Origin: Burkholderiales bacterium 70-64
GTDB lineage: Bacteria; Pseudomonadota; Gammaproteobacteria; Burkholderiales; Burkholderiaceae_E
DNA: 64,000 nucleotides
Reading direction: 5' to 3'
Assembly (NCBI GenBank): GCA_001898645.1
Contig: MKUQ01000010.1
Span: 1 to 64,000, forward strand
The stretch's first letter is position 1. Every line of letters starts with the position of its first letter. The notes below the pieces were generated by a model. It did no database searches and was not told the origin of the DNA. It saw only the letters and a list, made by a program, of their open reading frames with translations. Below are positions 8,655-17,951 of this stretch, one piece after another. Position numbers and translations under genes: made by a program.

Positions 8655-9716
8655 TCAGTTGCCGGCCAGCTCGCGGATGGCGCGCGCCAGCGCGAACACC
8701 GACAGCGGTGCGGAGCCCTCGGCCTTGTTGCTGAGCGTCACGTAGGCATTCCGGCCCGCCCCCACGGTACCGCCGATCACACGCGCCAGCGCCGTGCGCG
8801 TCTCCAGGTCGGGGTCCACCAGGCGGTCGAACGGTGCGTATTGCCGGCGCGCTTTTTCGTAGCCGAACGCGCCGTGCAGCGGGTTGAGGTTCCAGCGGCA
8901 CACCAGCGGCCCGGGCCACAGCGCACGCAGGATCGGCAACTGCTCGGCGATGCGCGGCATCTTGGCGTGCAGGCCCATGCAGTAGGTCGCGCCGGCATCG
9001 CGCAGCGCCTGCGTGAAGTCCGGCACCAGCCATTGCGGATCGCGCACCTCCACGGCGAGCACGCCGTCGGGCGCCGCCCCGCGCAGATCAGGAACGGCAC
9101 GCAGCAAGGCGTGCAGGCGCGCGACCAGATCGGGGATCCGCGCCAGCAGCGCCGGCGGCAGCGGGCTGATCTGGAACACCAGCGCGCCGAGCTTGCTTCC
9201 CAGCCCCAGCAGGGCGGGCTCGACGAAATCGCGCAGCGCGGAGGGGGCATCCAGGAAATTGGGGTTGGCCTGCATGCCGCGGCCGGATTCGTCGCGCACC
9301 ATGGCATCGGTCACCAGGCTGGGCGCCTTGACCACGAAGCGGAAATCCTCCGGCACCTGCGCGGCATAGACCGCGAACTGCGCGGCGGTCAGCGGCCGGT
9401 AGAAGCCGCGATCCAGGCTGACCGTGCGAAACAAGGGGTGCCGCGCATACGCCGCCAGCCCGTACCGCGCCAGCTTCGCTTCGGAGTACTCGCGATCCCA
9501 CACCGTACCGATCCAGCCGGGATAGCTCCAGGACGAGGTGCCCAAGCGCAGCCCCGGCGGCAGCGCGGAGGCGAGCTCGATCAGCGCCGGGTCGGGTGCC
9601 GCGGCCTCGACCGGCGAATGGCCTCCTGCCGGAGCGTCGTCGTGCGCCGGTTCGGACGCAGCAGCGCGGGATCCGGAGAAGAGCGAAACCTGCCGTGATC
9701 GCGACGATTCTTTCAA
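8655..9716 (-). CDS. DUF72 (YecE-like) family protein
   Basis: Cytosolic TIM-barrel-like protein of the DUF72 family (353 aa); its biochemical role is unknown. Family marks are LGTSSWSYPGWIGTVW near residue 58, FRFVVKAPSLVTDAM in the middle and YVTLSNKAEGSAPLS near the end. The first 50 residues are a variable Ala/Ser-rich extension not typical of the family. The start shown is TTG at 9716, four bases after the stop of the methyltransferase gene; the ATG just upstream is closed by a stop after two codons. The tight spacing suggests co-transcription with the AraC and methyltransferase genes. Confidence 0.85.
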   Translation of the reverse strand: MKESSRSRQVSLFSGSRAAASEPAHDDAPAGGHSPVEAAAPDPALIELASALPPGLRLGTSSWSYPGWIGTVWDREYSEAKLARYGLAAYARHPLFRTVSLDRGFYRPLTAAQFAVYAAQVPEDFRFVVKAPSLVTDAMVRDESGRGMQANPNFLDAPSALRDFVEPALLGLGSKLGALVFQISPLPPALLARIPDLVARLHALLRAVPDLRGAAPDGVLAVEVRDPQWLVPDFTQALRDAGATYCMGLHAKMPRIAEQLPILRALWPGPLVCRWNLNPLHGAFGYEKARRQYAPFDRLVDPDLETRTALARVIGGTVGAGRNAYVTLSNKAEGSAPLSVFALARAIRELAGN

Positions 9717-9720
9717 GTCA

Positions 9721-10536
9721 TCAGCTTACCGCGGTCTTGCTCTCGTCCATCGGGCGCACCCTGACCACGGCGGGCAGCAGATTGCGCAGCCCCGGCGTGC
9801 GCGAGAACAGCGGCAGCAGCCGGCCGGCGATGCCGCGGTAGCTCCCGTAGGGAACGATCTCGATGCGACGGGTATGCGGAATCCAGCGCCGCAGCGTCGG
9901 GACGATCTCCCGCTGGGCAATGCCCCACGGCATCGGCGGCACGCGGTAGTGCGGCGTCTTGTAGAACCCGGCGAGCGTCTTGCGCGAGAACCAGGGCGGG
10001 ATCGTATCGAACATCAGCTCGGCCATGGGCAGCCGGGCGCCGATGGCGGCGAGCAGCTCGCGCACCTGCGCTTCCTCGAAGTACATCAGCAGCCCCTGGG
10101 CCGTGACGAAGACGCCCTGCGAGACATCCACCACATCGAGCCACGAGAGGTCCAGCGCACTCCTGGCCAGGTAGGTGCAGCGCTCGCTGGCCGGCAGGAA
10201 GCGCTCGCGCACCGCGATCGACTCGGGCACGTCCACGCACAGCCATCGCACCCGGCCGTCGTCGCAGCGCTGGAACTGGGTCTCGAGGCCGCATGCCAGC
10301 TCGACCACCATGCCGCCGGGATGGGCGACCATCCAGGGCTTGACCGCCTCGTCGAACATGAGCGAGCGCAGCGCGTGCGAGCCGTCGGGCTTGCCGAAGC
10401 TGCGCGCGTAGTCGTAGTCGATGGCACGGTACAGGCGCACGGCATCGGGATCGCGCAGCAGGGCGTCGGGGCGCATGGCCTCCTGGGCCCGGTTGTGCAG
10501 GGTCCACAAAAGGGTCTCCGGGACGCCGGTCAGCAT
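9721..10536 (-). CDS. SAM-dependent methyltransferase, leucine carboxyl methyltransferase (LCM/Tcmp) family
   Basis: Class I methyltransferase of 271 aa. SAM-binding motif I reads VVELACGLETQFQR, and the acidic residue ending the second strand is in WLCVDVPESIAVRERF. The later family segment is GVFVTAQGLLMYFEEAQV. The start ATG at 10536 lies inside the end of the AraC gene (overlap ATGCTGA), which implies translational coupling. Bacterial relatives methylate carboxyl or hydroxyl groups of small molecules and often sit in siderophore or polyketide loci. Here the neighbours are a PchR-like regulator and a TonB receptor, so a role in modifying or handling a metallophore is plausible but not proven. 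Confidence 0.85.
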   Translation of the reverse strand: MLTGVPETLLWTLHNRAQEAMRPDALLRDPDAVRLYRAIDYDYARSFGKPDGSHALRSLMFDEAVKPWMVAHPGGMVVELACGLETQFQRCDDGRVRWLCVDVPESIAVRERFLPASERCTYLARSALDLSWLDVVDVSQGVFVTAQGLLMYFEEAQVRELLAAIGARLPMAELMFDTIPPWFSRKTLAGFYKTPHYRVPPMPWGIAQREIVPTLRRWIPHTRRIEIVPYGSYRGIAGRLLPLFSRTPGLRNLLPAVVRVRPMDESKTAVS

Positions 10537-11492
10537 TTGCACGACCTCGACCAGTCGCGCGGCAGGACACCCCGGGAGAGCTTGAACGCCTTGCTGAAAT
10601 GGCTGAGGCTCGCGAAGCCCACGGCCAGCGCGGCTTGCGTCACGCCGGTGCCGCCGGCCAGCATCGCTGCCGCGGTCGACAGGCGCACCTCGCGCAGGTG
10701 CTCGTGCACCGAACGGCCGGCCATGGCACGGAACCCGGCCCGCAGTTTCTTTTCGCCGAGCCCGACTTCCCGTGCCAGCCGCACGAGCGTCCAGTCCTCT
10801 TCGAAGCGCTCGTCGAGCAGCCGGCGGGCCTGCAGGAGCCGCGCGCGCTCGCGCGAGAAGGCCGATCGAGGCGATGCCGAACCCACCGTCTGCAGGACGA
10901 TCGCCAGGGCTTCCAGCGCCTTGGCATGCAGGTAGAGCGAGCGCACGGTCTCGTCCGCGAAGTCGCAGGTCAGGATGTCGGTGGCCACGCGCAGCAACGA
11001 GGCCGGCGCCGGGAATCCTCCCATCAGCGTGTGTGCCTGCGGCAGGCTGCAGTCCTGCAGGAACCGCCCCTGCAGGGCGAGCAGGGGACGTCCGCCGGCG
11101 CGGCGCAGACCGTCCAGGGTGAAGCGGATGTCCACGAGACGGCTGGGTCTGCCGCCAAGCATCGCGAAGCGTCCGGCGGCCGGCCGGTCCGCCGTCTGCA
11201 CCACCGCCATGCCGGTATGCAGGTGCAGGGGCGGCCCGCCGTTGAGCGCCATGCTCGCCTGCCCCTCCAGCAGGATGCCGATGCAGAACATGGCCGGGCC
11301 CTCGGCCTCGATGTCCAGTCCGCTCGACGGTTGCCCGCTCCAGCACCCGATGGTGATGTCCTGATCGAGGTCGTGCACCCGGACCATGCGCGCCCAGTCC
11401 GCCGGGATGTGCACGCGCGGCAGCAGGCGATGGCCGTTCAGGCCCGATTCGCCGTCGCCATCCCATTCGTTTGCGCCGCTGCCCAGGTCCAT
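10530..11492 (-). CDS. AraC-family regulator, PchR-like
   Basis: Transcription factor of 320 aa with a variable N-terminal sensing domain (about residues 1-210) and a C-terminal double helix-turn-helix AraC domain (LVRLAREVGLGEKKLRAGF, then TQAALAVGFASLSHFSKAF). This architecture matches the PchR group, which activates siderophore receptor genes when the ferric siderophore is bound. It is divergent from the TonB receptor at 11593, with a Fur-box match between them, and is coupled to the methyltransferase gene. The start ATG 11492 has GAGGAG eight bases upstream. Confidence 0.9.
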   Translation of the reverse strand: MDLGSGANEWDGDGESGLNGHRLLPRVHIPADWARMVRVHDLDQDITIGCWSGQPSSGLDIEAEGPAMFCIGILLEGQASMALNGGPPLHLHTGMAVVQTADRPAAGRFAMLGGRPSRLVDIRFTLDGLRRAGGRPLLALQGRFLQDCSLPQAHTLMGGFPAPASLLRVATDILTCDFADETVRSLYLHAKALEALAIVLQTVGSASPRSAFSRERARLLQARRLLDERFEEDWTLVRLAREVGLGEKKLRAGFRAMAGRSVHEHLREVRLSTAAAMLAGGTGVTQAALAVGFASLSHFSKAFKLSRGVLPRDWSRSCKC

Positions 11493-11549
11493 GCGATTTC
11501 TCCTCGAAACCGCTAATCGCGGCCGGAATTCGTTAGCGACAAGCCGGAA

Positions 11550-11568
11550 GATGAGAACAATTCGCATT
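11550..11568. promoter_or_regulatory. Putative Fur box
   Basis: GATGAGAACAATTCGCATT matches the 19-bp pattern AATGAGAATNATTCTCATT at 16 of 18 defined positions. It lies in the 100-bp divergent space between the AraC-type gene and the TonB receptor, 25 bp before the receptor's ATG and 58 bp from the regulator's. Iron-dependent repression of one or both genes is the natural inference. Confidence 0.75.
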
Positions 11569-11592
11569 AATTTTATGTGAATCACCTCTTCC

Positions 11593-13737
11593 ATGCACCC
11601 TTTTCTCTTCGACAAGCGCATGCCCCTTCCCGGCCGCGGCGGCGCTCGGAACGCGCGCGCAGCTGCCGCCCTGGCCCTGCTCTGGACCTGTGCCGGCGCG
11701 CAGACCGCGCCGCCGCCGACGGAGCCGGCGCTCCAGCAGGAACAGGTGCTGCCCGGCGTCACGGTGACGGCCAGCAAGCGGGACCAGTCGCTCGACAGCC
11801 TCAACGGTGCGGCCACCATCGTCGACGGCCGCGCCCTGGACGACGCGCAGGCGACGACGACGCTGGACCTGGCCCGCACTCTGCCGGGCGTGCTGATGCA
11901 GCAGAGCGGCTCGCTGCTGTTTCCCGTGATCACCGTGCGCGGCGTCACCTCGGCGCAGGACTTCTACAACCCGGCCCTCACGGTCTACGTGGACGGCGTG
12001 CCGCAGCTGCCGGTCTTCTCGACCCAGACGCTGCTGGGCGTCGAGCGCGTGGAGCTGCTCAAGGGCCCCCAGGGCACGCTCTACGGCAAGAGCGCCGAAG
12101 GCGGCATCCTCAACATCGTCACGACCCCTGCCGACAACGTGCCCCGCTTCCGGCTGCGCGCCGGCGTCGCCAGCCGCGACGGCTACCAGCTCCAGGGCGA
12201 AGCCGCCGGCCCGCTGGTCGCGGATCTGCTCTACGGCTCCGTTTCCGTCGCAGGGATCGACGCGCCCGGCGACCTGCACAACCCGGTGACCGGCGCCGAC
12301 CACCAGGGCGGCGCGCGCAGCAGCGCGGGCATGGCACGGCTGCGGCTGGCGCCCGCCGGCGCCACCTGGGAAGCAAGCCTCGCGCTCGGGCGGGACTGCG
12401 CGAAGGCGAGCCAGGATGCCTACGTCGCATTCGCCGATCCTTCGAGCCGGACTGCCTACGTGATGCCGGGCATGCCCGCGGCATTCGCCGGTTTCCACCA
12501 GCGCCGCTGCGGCGACAGCCGCTCCCTCACCGGCCGCCGCGACTTCGGGCAATGGCGCCTGAGCGCGCTGGCGGCATGGCAGGAGGTGGATATCGAGCGC
12601 GCCTTCCCGATCGGGCCGTACTACTCGCAGCAGCCCGAGCACTGGCGCCAGAACGTCCAGGAAGTCCGGCTGGCGACGAACGCGCCGGGACGTGCCTGGG
12701 ACGCGGTGTTCGGCCTCTACCGGCAGGACGTGGACCAGCGCCGCACCTACATCAACGACCTCGAGCTGCCGGTGGCCGTCAACGCGCTCGCCACGGCCTC
12801 GAGCAACCAGAGCCGGTCGCTGGCAGCCTACGGCGATGCGACCTGGCATGCCAGCCGCGCGCTGGATCTGTCGGCCGGGCTGCGCGTCTCGCGCGACGAG
12901 GCGCGCACGCAGTTCGCGGGCAGTGCGCTGGACTTCTCGACCTTCACGCCGCAGCCCTTCTCGGGCAGCAGCAGCCTCGACGGCCACCATGTGCTGGGCA
13001 GGCTGTCCGCGGGCTATCAGCTCGCGCCGGCCTGGCGCCTCTACGCCAACGTCTCCCAAGGCTACAAGCCGGGCGGCTACAACCTGGCGCCCTCGAGTCC
13101 GGCGGACACCCAGGCTTTCGACAAGGAACGCTCCACCAGCACCGAGATCGGCGTCCGGTTCTCGCAGCGCGAGTTCAGGGCCTCGGCAGCGGTCTATCGC
13201 ATCGACGTCAAGGATGCGCAGCTCTACGGCAGGAACACCATCGGGTACCAGATGCTGACCAATGTCGGCGACACGCGCTCGACGGGGCTGGAGTTCGATG
13301 CCGAATTGAGTGTCTCCCGCCATTGGATGCTGGGGCTGTCGGGTTTCGTCAACGAAGCCAGGTTCCGCCGCTACGCGGATCCCGCATGCGCGAACTGCGA
13401 GGGCAACCGCGTTCCCTTCGCGCCGCCGCAGGGTCTGTCGGCCGGCATCAAGGGGGAATGGCCCATGGCGGCCTGGGTGCTGCGCCCGCAGCTGTCCGTC
13501 CGCCGGATCGGCGCACAGTATTTCGATACCGCCAACCAGCTGCGGCAGGCCGCGTACACGGTGGTGGACGCAACGATAGGCTGGCGCCTGCGGCCCGGCG
13601 CCGAGCTCGCGCTGTACGCGCACAACCTGACCGACCGCCAGTACCGCACCTATGCCTTCTCCGGCGGCCCGCTGGGCGACTTCGCCCAGGTCGCGCTGGG
13701 ACGGACGGTGGGCGCGACGCTCACCTGGGACTACTGA
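11593..13737 (+). CDS. TonB-dependent outer-membrane receptor, siderophore type
   Basis: Outer-membrane active transporter of 714 aa. After an N-terminal export signal (about residues 20-36, ending GAQT) comes a TonB-box-like region (LPGVTVTASKR), a plug domain (VLMQQSG, then VITVRGVTSAQDFY, VERVELLKGPQGTLYGKSA and GGILNIVT), and a long beta barrel. The barrel includes VSQGYKPGGYN and ends GATLTWDY with an aromatic terminal residue (Tyr rather than the usual Phe or Trp). The locus (Fur box, PchR-like regulator, methyltransferase) points to ferric-siderophore uptake, but the ligand cannot be told from sequence. No TonB/ExbBD or cytoplasmic uptake genes are nearby. Confidence 0.92.
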   Translation: MHPFLFDKRMPLPGRGGARNARAAAALALLWTCAGAQTAPPPTEPALQQEQVLPGVTVTASKRDQSLDSLNGAATIVDGRALDDAQATTTLDLARTLPGVLMQQSGSLLFPVITVRGVTSAQDFYNPALTVYVDGVPQLPVFSTQTLLGVERVELLKGPQGTLYGKSAEGGILNIVTTPADNVPRFRLRAGVASRDGYQLQGEAAGPLVADLLYGSVSVAGIDAPGDLHNPVTGADHQGGARSSAGMARLRLAPAGATWEASLALGRDCAKASQDAYVAFADPSSRTAYVMPGMPAAFAGFHQRRCGDSRSLTGRRDFGQWRLSALAAWQEVDIERAFPIGPYYSQQPEHWRQNVQEVRLATNAPGRAWDAVFGLYRQDVDQRRTYINDLELPVAVNALATASSNQSRSLAAYGDATWHASRALDLSAGLRVSRDEARTQFAGSALDFSTFTPQPFSGSSSLDGHHVLGRLSAGYQLAPAWRLYANVSQGYKPGGYNLAPSSPADTQAFDKERSTSTEIGVRFSQREFRASAAVYRIDVKDAQLYGRNTIGYQMLTNVGDTRSTGLEFDAELSVSRHWMLGLSGFVNEARFRRYADPACANCEGNRVPFAPPQGLSAGIKGEWPMAAWVLRPQLSVRRIGAQYFDTANQLRQAAYTVVDATIGWRLRPGAELALYAHNLTDRQYRTYAFSGGPLGDFAQVALGRTVGATLTWDY

Positions 13738-13752
13738 TCCCATCCATGGTGT

Positions 13753-14472
13753 TCAAGCGGGCCGCTCCCTTGCGATGAATCTCAATCCGACCCCGGGCTC
13801 GGTCACGATGTAGCGGGGGGCCGAAGCATCGTCCCCGAGCTTGTGGCGCAGCTTGCCGACGAGGACGCGCAGGTAGTGGGCATCCTCCTCGTGCGTCGGC
13901 CCCCACATCTCCCGCAGGAGCTGGGTCTGGGTCACGAGCCTTCCCGGCTGGCGGACCAGCAGGGCCAGCAGGGAGAACTCCTTGCGGGTCAGCGCGACGG
14001 CTTGCCCGAGCACGCTCACCTCGCGTCGCGCCAGGTCGATGCGCAGGGTTCCATCGTCATAGACGGGGCCGGCCTCCCCGCGGGATCCCGCTGCTCGCAG
14101 GAATGCACGGATGCGCGCCATGAGCTCCTCGATGCCGAACGGCTTGGTCACGTAGTCGTTGGCGCCCGCATCCAGCAAAGCCACCTTCTCCTCCTCGCCC
14201 GAGCGTACCGTCAGCACGATGACGGGCACCCCGGACCACTGCCGAAGCTCCTCGAGCACCTCACCGCCGTCCTTGTCCGGCAACCCGAGATCCAGGACCA
14301 CCAGATCGGCACCCTTGCTGGCCAGCAGGGTCAGCCCCTCCTGACCCGTCGCCGCCAGCAAGGTGGCGTAGCCTTGCGACCGGAGGCTGATGTCGATGAA
14401 CTTGCGGATCTGCGGCTCGTCGTCGATGACGAGCACGCGCGGCGCAGGCGTCGAATCCACCGGCGTGTTCAC
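13753..14472 (-). CDS. kdpE: KdpE response regulator
   Basis: OmpR/PhoB-family response regulator (239 aa) for the potassium pump operon. The receiver domain contains IDDEP, the phospho-acceptor Asp61 in LVVLDLGLPDKDG and the conserved Lys in YVTKPFGIEEL. The C-terminal winged helix has LTRKEFSLLALLVRQPG and THEEDAHYLRVLVGKLRHKL. The start is GTG at 14472, four bases after the kdpD stop, so the genes are coupled. It is convergent with the TonB receptor gene. It probably acts at the repeats upstream of kdpA. Confidence 0.95.
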   Translation of the reverse strand: MNTPVDSTPAPRVLVIDDEPQIRKFIDISLRSQGYATLLAATGQEGLTLLASKGADLVVLDLGLPDKDGGEVLEELRQWSGVPVIVLTVRSGEEEKVALLDAGANDYVTKPFGIEELMARIRAFLRAAGSRGEAGPVYDDGTLRIDLARREVSVLGQAVALTRKEFSLLALLVRQPGRLVTQTQLLREMWGPTHEEDAHYLRVLVGKLRHKLGDDASAPRYIVTEPGVGLRFIARERPA

Positions 14473-14476
14473 GTGC

Positions 14477-17197
14477 TCAAGCCCCCGTACCCGATGGCTC
14501 GCCCTGCGGCAGGATCAGCCGCACGGTCGTTCCGCGCCCTTCCGGCCCCGGCAAGGCCTGCACCTTGCCCATGTGCGCCCCCAGGATGCCCTGGACGATG
14601 GTCAGGCCCAGGCCGGTACCTTGCTTGCCGCGGTCTCCGCGCTCCACGGTATAGAACATGTCGAAGATCCGGCGCCGCTCATCCTCCGGGATGCCCGGCC
14701 CCCGGTCCGAGATGTCGATGCGCACCAGGCCGCCTTCGGCCCGTCGGGCCTGCACCTCGATGGGCTCGCCGGGCGGGGAGAACTTGGCGGCGTTCTCCAG
14801 GACGTTGAAGATTGCCTGCTCGATCAGGGCCGGATGCACGTGGATCAGCCCGATCCCTGCATCGATGTCGCTCTCCACCTTCACCGCCGGCTCGTAGCGC
14901 TGCAGACGGCGCGAGGCGGATCCCACCAGCTCGTCCACGCCGATCCAGTCACGCGACAAGGTCAGGCCCTGCTGCCCCAGCCGGGTCATGTCCAGCAGGT
15001 TCTGGATGTACCGGTCCAGACGCTCGCCCTCGACACGAATGGTCTCCAGCAGGCTGCTGCGGTCGTCCGGGCCCATGTCCTTTCCATAACGGGCCAGGCT
15101 GTCGGCCGCGCCGATCATCGACGAAAGCGGCGAACGCAGGTCATGCGACACGGAGGACAGGAGCGCCGAGCGCAGCCGCTCCGTTTCCCCCGCCACCCGG
15201 GCTCCCTCCAGCTCCGAGACCAGGCGCACGCGCAGCGCGGCCTGCCCGATGTCCTCCGTCATGCTTTCGGCCAGGCGCCGCTGCTCGAACGACAGGCTTC
15301 CCATCGCCGAAGGAAACCGCAACCCGACGACCCCCAGCGTATCCTGGTCGGAGCGCACGGGCAGGAACCACCACGAGGAATTGCCCAGCGTGTCGGTGTA
15401 GCGGCCGCTCGGCTGCCCATGCTGCTGGCTCCAGTCGGCGGCGACCTTGTCCTTCTCGCTCAGGCCGTCCGCCGCGGCGACAGGCCCCGACTCGCCGTTG
15501 ATGCGTATCCACGCTTCGGCGTTCAAGGTCGACCGCAGCACCGAGGCGCTTGCGGCGATCACCTGGCCCAGATCGGCGGCCTTGGACAGCTGCCGGGCCA
15601 GGTCCTGCATGGCCGTGGCATGCGTGTTCGCGGCGCGCAACGCGATCACCTGCATCCGCAGCCGCGAAGCCAGGCGGCCCGCGATCAGTGCCGCGGCCAT
15701 GAACAGCAGCGCCGTCGCCAGGCCCTGTCGGGCGCTGATGAGGAAGGTGTAGCGTGGTTCGATGAACAGGAAGTCGTATGCGAGGAAGCACAGCACCGCG
15801 GTGATGGCCGCCGCGACCATGCGCGTGCGCGAGGCCACGAGCAGCACCGCGATCAGGAACACGGTGGAGAGATCTTCCAGCCCCACGAGACGCTCGGAGA
15901 CGGCGGCGGTTCCGATCGCACCGAGCGTCGCGAGCCCGATCAGCGCGGGTTCGCCTCTTGCCAGCCGCTCCCCCGCCAGATCCTGCAGCCGGCGGGCGCG
16001 GTACCGGGCCTTCGGCGTGCTGACGATGGTCAGTTCGTACCGGGCACCCCGCTGCAGCAGCAGCTGCGTCAGCGTGCGGTTGAAGATGCGCGCGATCGGA
16101 CGCTCGCGCGTGCGGCCGATCACGATGGAGCGCGCGCCGCGCGCCGCCGCGGCGTCCAGCAGGGCCTGCGTGACGTCCGTGTTGTGCAGCACCTCCGTCT
16201 CCCCGCCCAGGCTGCGCGCCAGGGCGAATGCCCGGTCCAGCTCCATCTGGCGCTGTTGCTCCGCCCTGGCCGTCGGGCTGCGCGCGGAGCGGGCCCGCTC
16301 CGGGTCGTCCGCATGCAGCGTCGCATCCGCCGAATGGCCGGTGTCCACGGTGACCACCGACCACGGAGCGCCGCGTCGCTCGGCGATGCGCGCCCCGGCG
16401 CGCACCAGATACTCCGACTGGCCTTTGCCGTCGATCGCGATGAGCACGTGCCGCTGGATCGCGATGTCCGCCAGCCCCCGGGCGGTGCGCTTCTCGCGCA
16501 GATCGGCATCCACGTGCTCCGCCACCGTCTGCATGGCCAGCTCGCGCAGCGCCGTGAGGTTGGATGGGGAGAAGAAGGCCTGCAGCGCCTGCGCCGCCTG
16601 CTCCGGAAGGTAGACCTTGCCCTGGTTGAGGCGTTCGATCAGCTCGCGCGCCGGCAGATCGACCAGGCGGATGTCCCTCAGCCGTTCGAACACGGAATCC
16701 GGCACCGTCTCGTTGACCCGGATGCCGGTGATCTGGTGCACCACGTCGTTCAGGCTCTCCAGATGCTGGATGTTGACGGTGGTGTAGACGTCGATGCCCG
16801 CGTCCAGCAGCTCGTCGACGTCCTGCCATCGACGCTCGTGGCGGCTGCCGGGCGCATTCCGGTGGGCCAGCTCGTCGACCAGGGCGATGGCCGGCCTGCG
16901 GGCCAGCAGGCCATCGAGGTCCATTTCCTCGAGCGTGCGTCCCTGGTATTCGACTTTCCTGCGAAGCAGCTGCGGCAGGCCTTCGACCAGCGCCTGGGTC
17001 TCGCTGCGGCCATGGGTCTCGACGATGCCGATGACGACGTCGACGCCCTGCCGATACAGTTCCCGCGCGCGGACCAGCATGGCGTAGGTCTTGCCCACGC
17101 CCGGCGCGGCTCCCAGGAAAACCGTGAGCCGGCCGGCCGCCTGGCGCTGCAACTCACCGATCAGGGCGTCCGCCTGTTCCGTGTTCCCGGCCCCCAT
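14477..17197 (-). CDS. kdpD: KdpD sensor histidine kinase
   Basis: Membrane sensor of potassium limitation and turgor (906 aa). The N-terminal KdpD domain carries a Walker A motif (GAAPGVGKT) and a USP-like domain follows (SIVIGRTRERP). Four closely spaced transmembrane helices lie near the middle, then a GAF-like region, a HisKA domain with phospho-acceptor His685 in SSVSHDLRSPLSSM, and an ATPase domain (NVLENAAKFSP, DRGPGIPE, GTGLGLTI). The start ATG 17197 gives MGAGNTEQ; in-frame sequence further upstream does not look conserved. It is 100 bp downstream of kdpC and directly precedes kdpE. Confidence 0.95.
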   Translation of the reverse strand: MGAGNTEQADALIGELQRQAAGRLTVFLGAAPGVGKTYAMLVRARELYRQGVDVVIGIVETHGRSETQALVEGLPQLLRRKVEYQGRTLEEMDLDGLLARRPAIALVDELAHRNAPGSRHERRWQDVDELLDAGIDVYTTVNIQHLESLNDVVHQITGIRVNETVPDSVFERLRDIRLVDLPARELIERLNQGKVYLPEQAAQALQAFFSPSNLTALRELAMQTVAEHVDADLREKRTARGLADIAIQRHVLIAIDGKGQSEYLVRAGARIAERRGAPWSVVTVDTGHSADATLHADDPERARSARSPTARAEQQRQMELDRAFALARSLGGETEVLHNTDVTQALLDAAAARGARSIVIGRTRERPIARIFNRTLTQLLLQRGARYELTIVSTPKARYRARRLQDLAGERLARGEPALIGLATLGAIGTAAVSERLVGLEDLSTVFLIAVLLVASRTRMVAAAITAVLCFLAYDFLFIEPRYTFLISARQGLATALLFMAAALIAGRLASRLRMQVIALRAANTHATAMQDLARQLSKAADLGQVIAASASVLRSTLNAEAWIRINGESGPVAAADGLSEKDKVAADWSQQHGQPSGRYTDTLGNSSWWFLPVRSDQDTLGVVGLRFPSAMGSLSFEQRRLAESMTEDIGQAALRVRLVSELEGARVAGETERLRSALLSSVSHDLRSPLSSMIGAADSLARYGKDMGPDDRSSLLETIRVEGERLDRYIQNLLDMTRLGQQGLTLSRDWIGVDELVGSASRRLQRYEPAVKVESDIDAGIGLIHVHPALIEQAIFNVLENAAKFSPPGEPIEVQARRAEGGLVRIDISDRGPGIPEDERRRIFDMFYTVERGDRGKQGTGLGLTIVQGILGAHMGKVQALPGPEGRGTTVRLILPQGEPSGTGA

Positions 17198-17297
17198 CAC
17201 AGTCCACCCTTCCCGTGGAGTTTCCCTTGCGCTGCTGTGTCGTTCAGTAGCGCGTGGGCGCTTCCCTGTCAACGTGGCCGGCGCTCGACGATGCCCT

Positions 17298-17942
17298 TCA
17301 CTTCCCGATCGGCGCCTCCAGCGCATCCAGCGCCAGGTTGAGGTTCAGCACGTTGACGCGGGGCTGCCCGAACACGCCGAGCTGCCTGCCCTCCGTATGA
17401 TCGGCCACCAGCCGTTCGACGACGTCACGGTCCAGGCCCCGTGCACGGACCACCCGTTCGATCTGGACGGCCGCCCCTTGCGGACTGACGTGGGGATCGA
17501 TTCCCCCGCCGGACTGGGTGATCAGGTCGCCCGGCACCGCCGAAGGATCGACACCTTCGCGCCGCGCAACGGCTGCCCGCGTCTCTTCGAGACGCTTGCG
17601 CAGGTCGGGATTCGTGCGCGCCTGGTTGCTGCCGGCCAGGGCCATCGTGTCGTAGCCGGCGGCCGAAGGACGTGGCTGGAAATACCGGTCGCTGACGAAG
17701 GGCTGGGCCACCAGCAGGGAGCCGATGACCTTGCCGTCGCGCTCGATCACGCTGCCGTTGGCCGCGTCCGGGAACAGCGCCTGCCCGATCCCGACGCCGG
17801 CGAGCGAGTAGAGGAACCCGAAGCCGGCCAGGGACACGACGGTGAGCACGATGGCGCCGCGGACGATCCCCCCGTCGGACACGGACGTGGGTGCGGAAGG
17901 AGCCTTGTCGTTGCGCAAGTTTGCTGTGATGGCCGTTGTCAT
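17298..17942 (-). CDS. kdpC: KdpC subunit of the potassium-transporting ATPase
   Basis: Small subunit (214 aa) of the KdpFABC high-affinity potassium pump, anchored by one N-terminal membrane helix (about residues 27-50) with a periplasmic domain. Conserved segments are GSLLVAQPFVSDRYFQPRPSA and the C-terminal VNVLNLNLALD. The N-terminal tail of about 25 residues before the helix is longer than in E. coli KdpC. It starts 9 bp after the kdpB stop, in operon order kdpA-B-C-D-E. Confidence 0.95.
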   Translation of the reverse strand: MTTAITANLRNDKAPSAPTSVSDGGIVRGAIVLTVVSLAGFGFLYSLAGVGIGQALFPDAANGSVIERDGKVIGSLLVAQPFVSDRYFQPRPSAAGYDTMALAGSNQARTNPDLRKRLEETRAAVARREGVDPSAVPGDLITQSGGGIDPHVSPQGAAVQIERVVRARGLDRDVVERLVADHTEGRQLGVFGQPRVNVLNLNLALDALEAPIGK

Positions 17943-17951
17943 GGTGGATCC

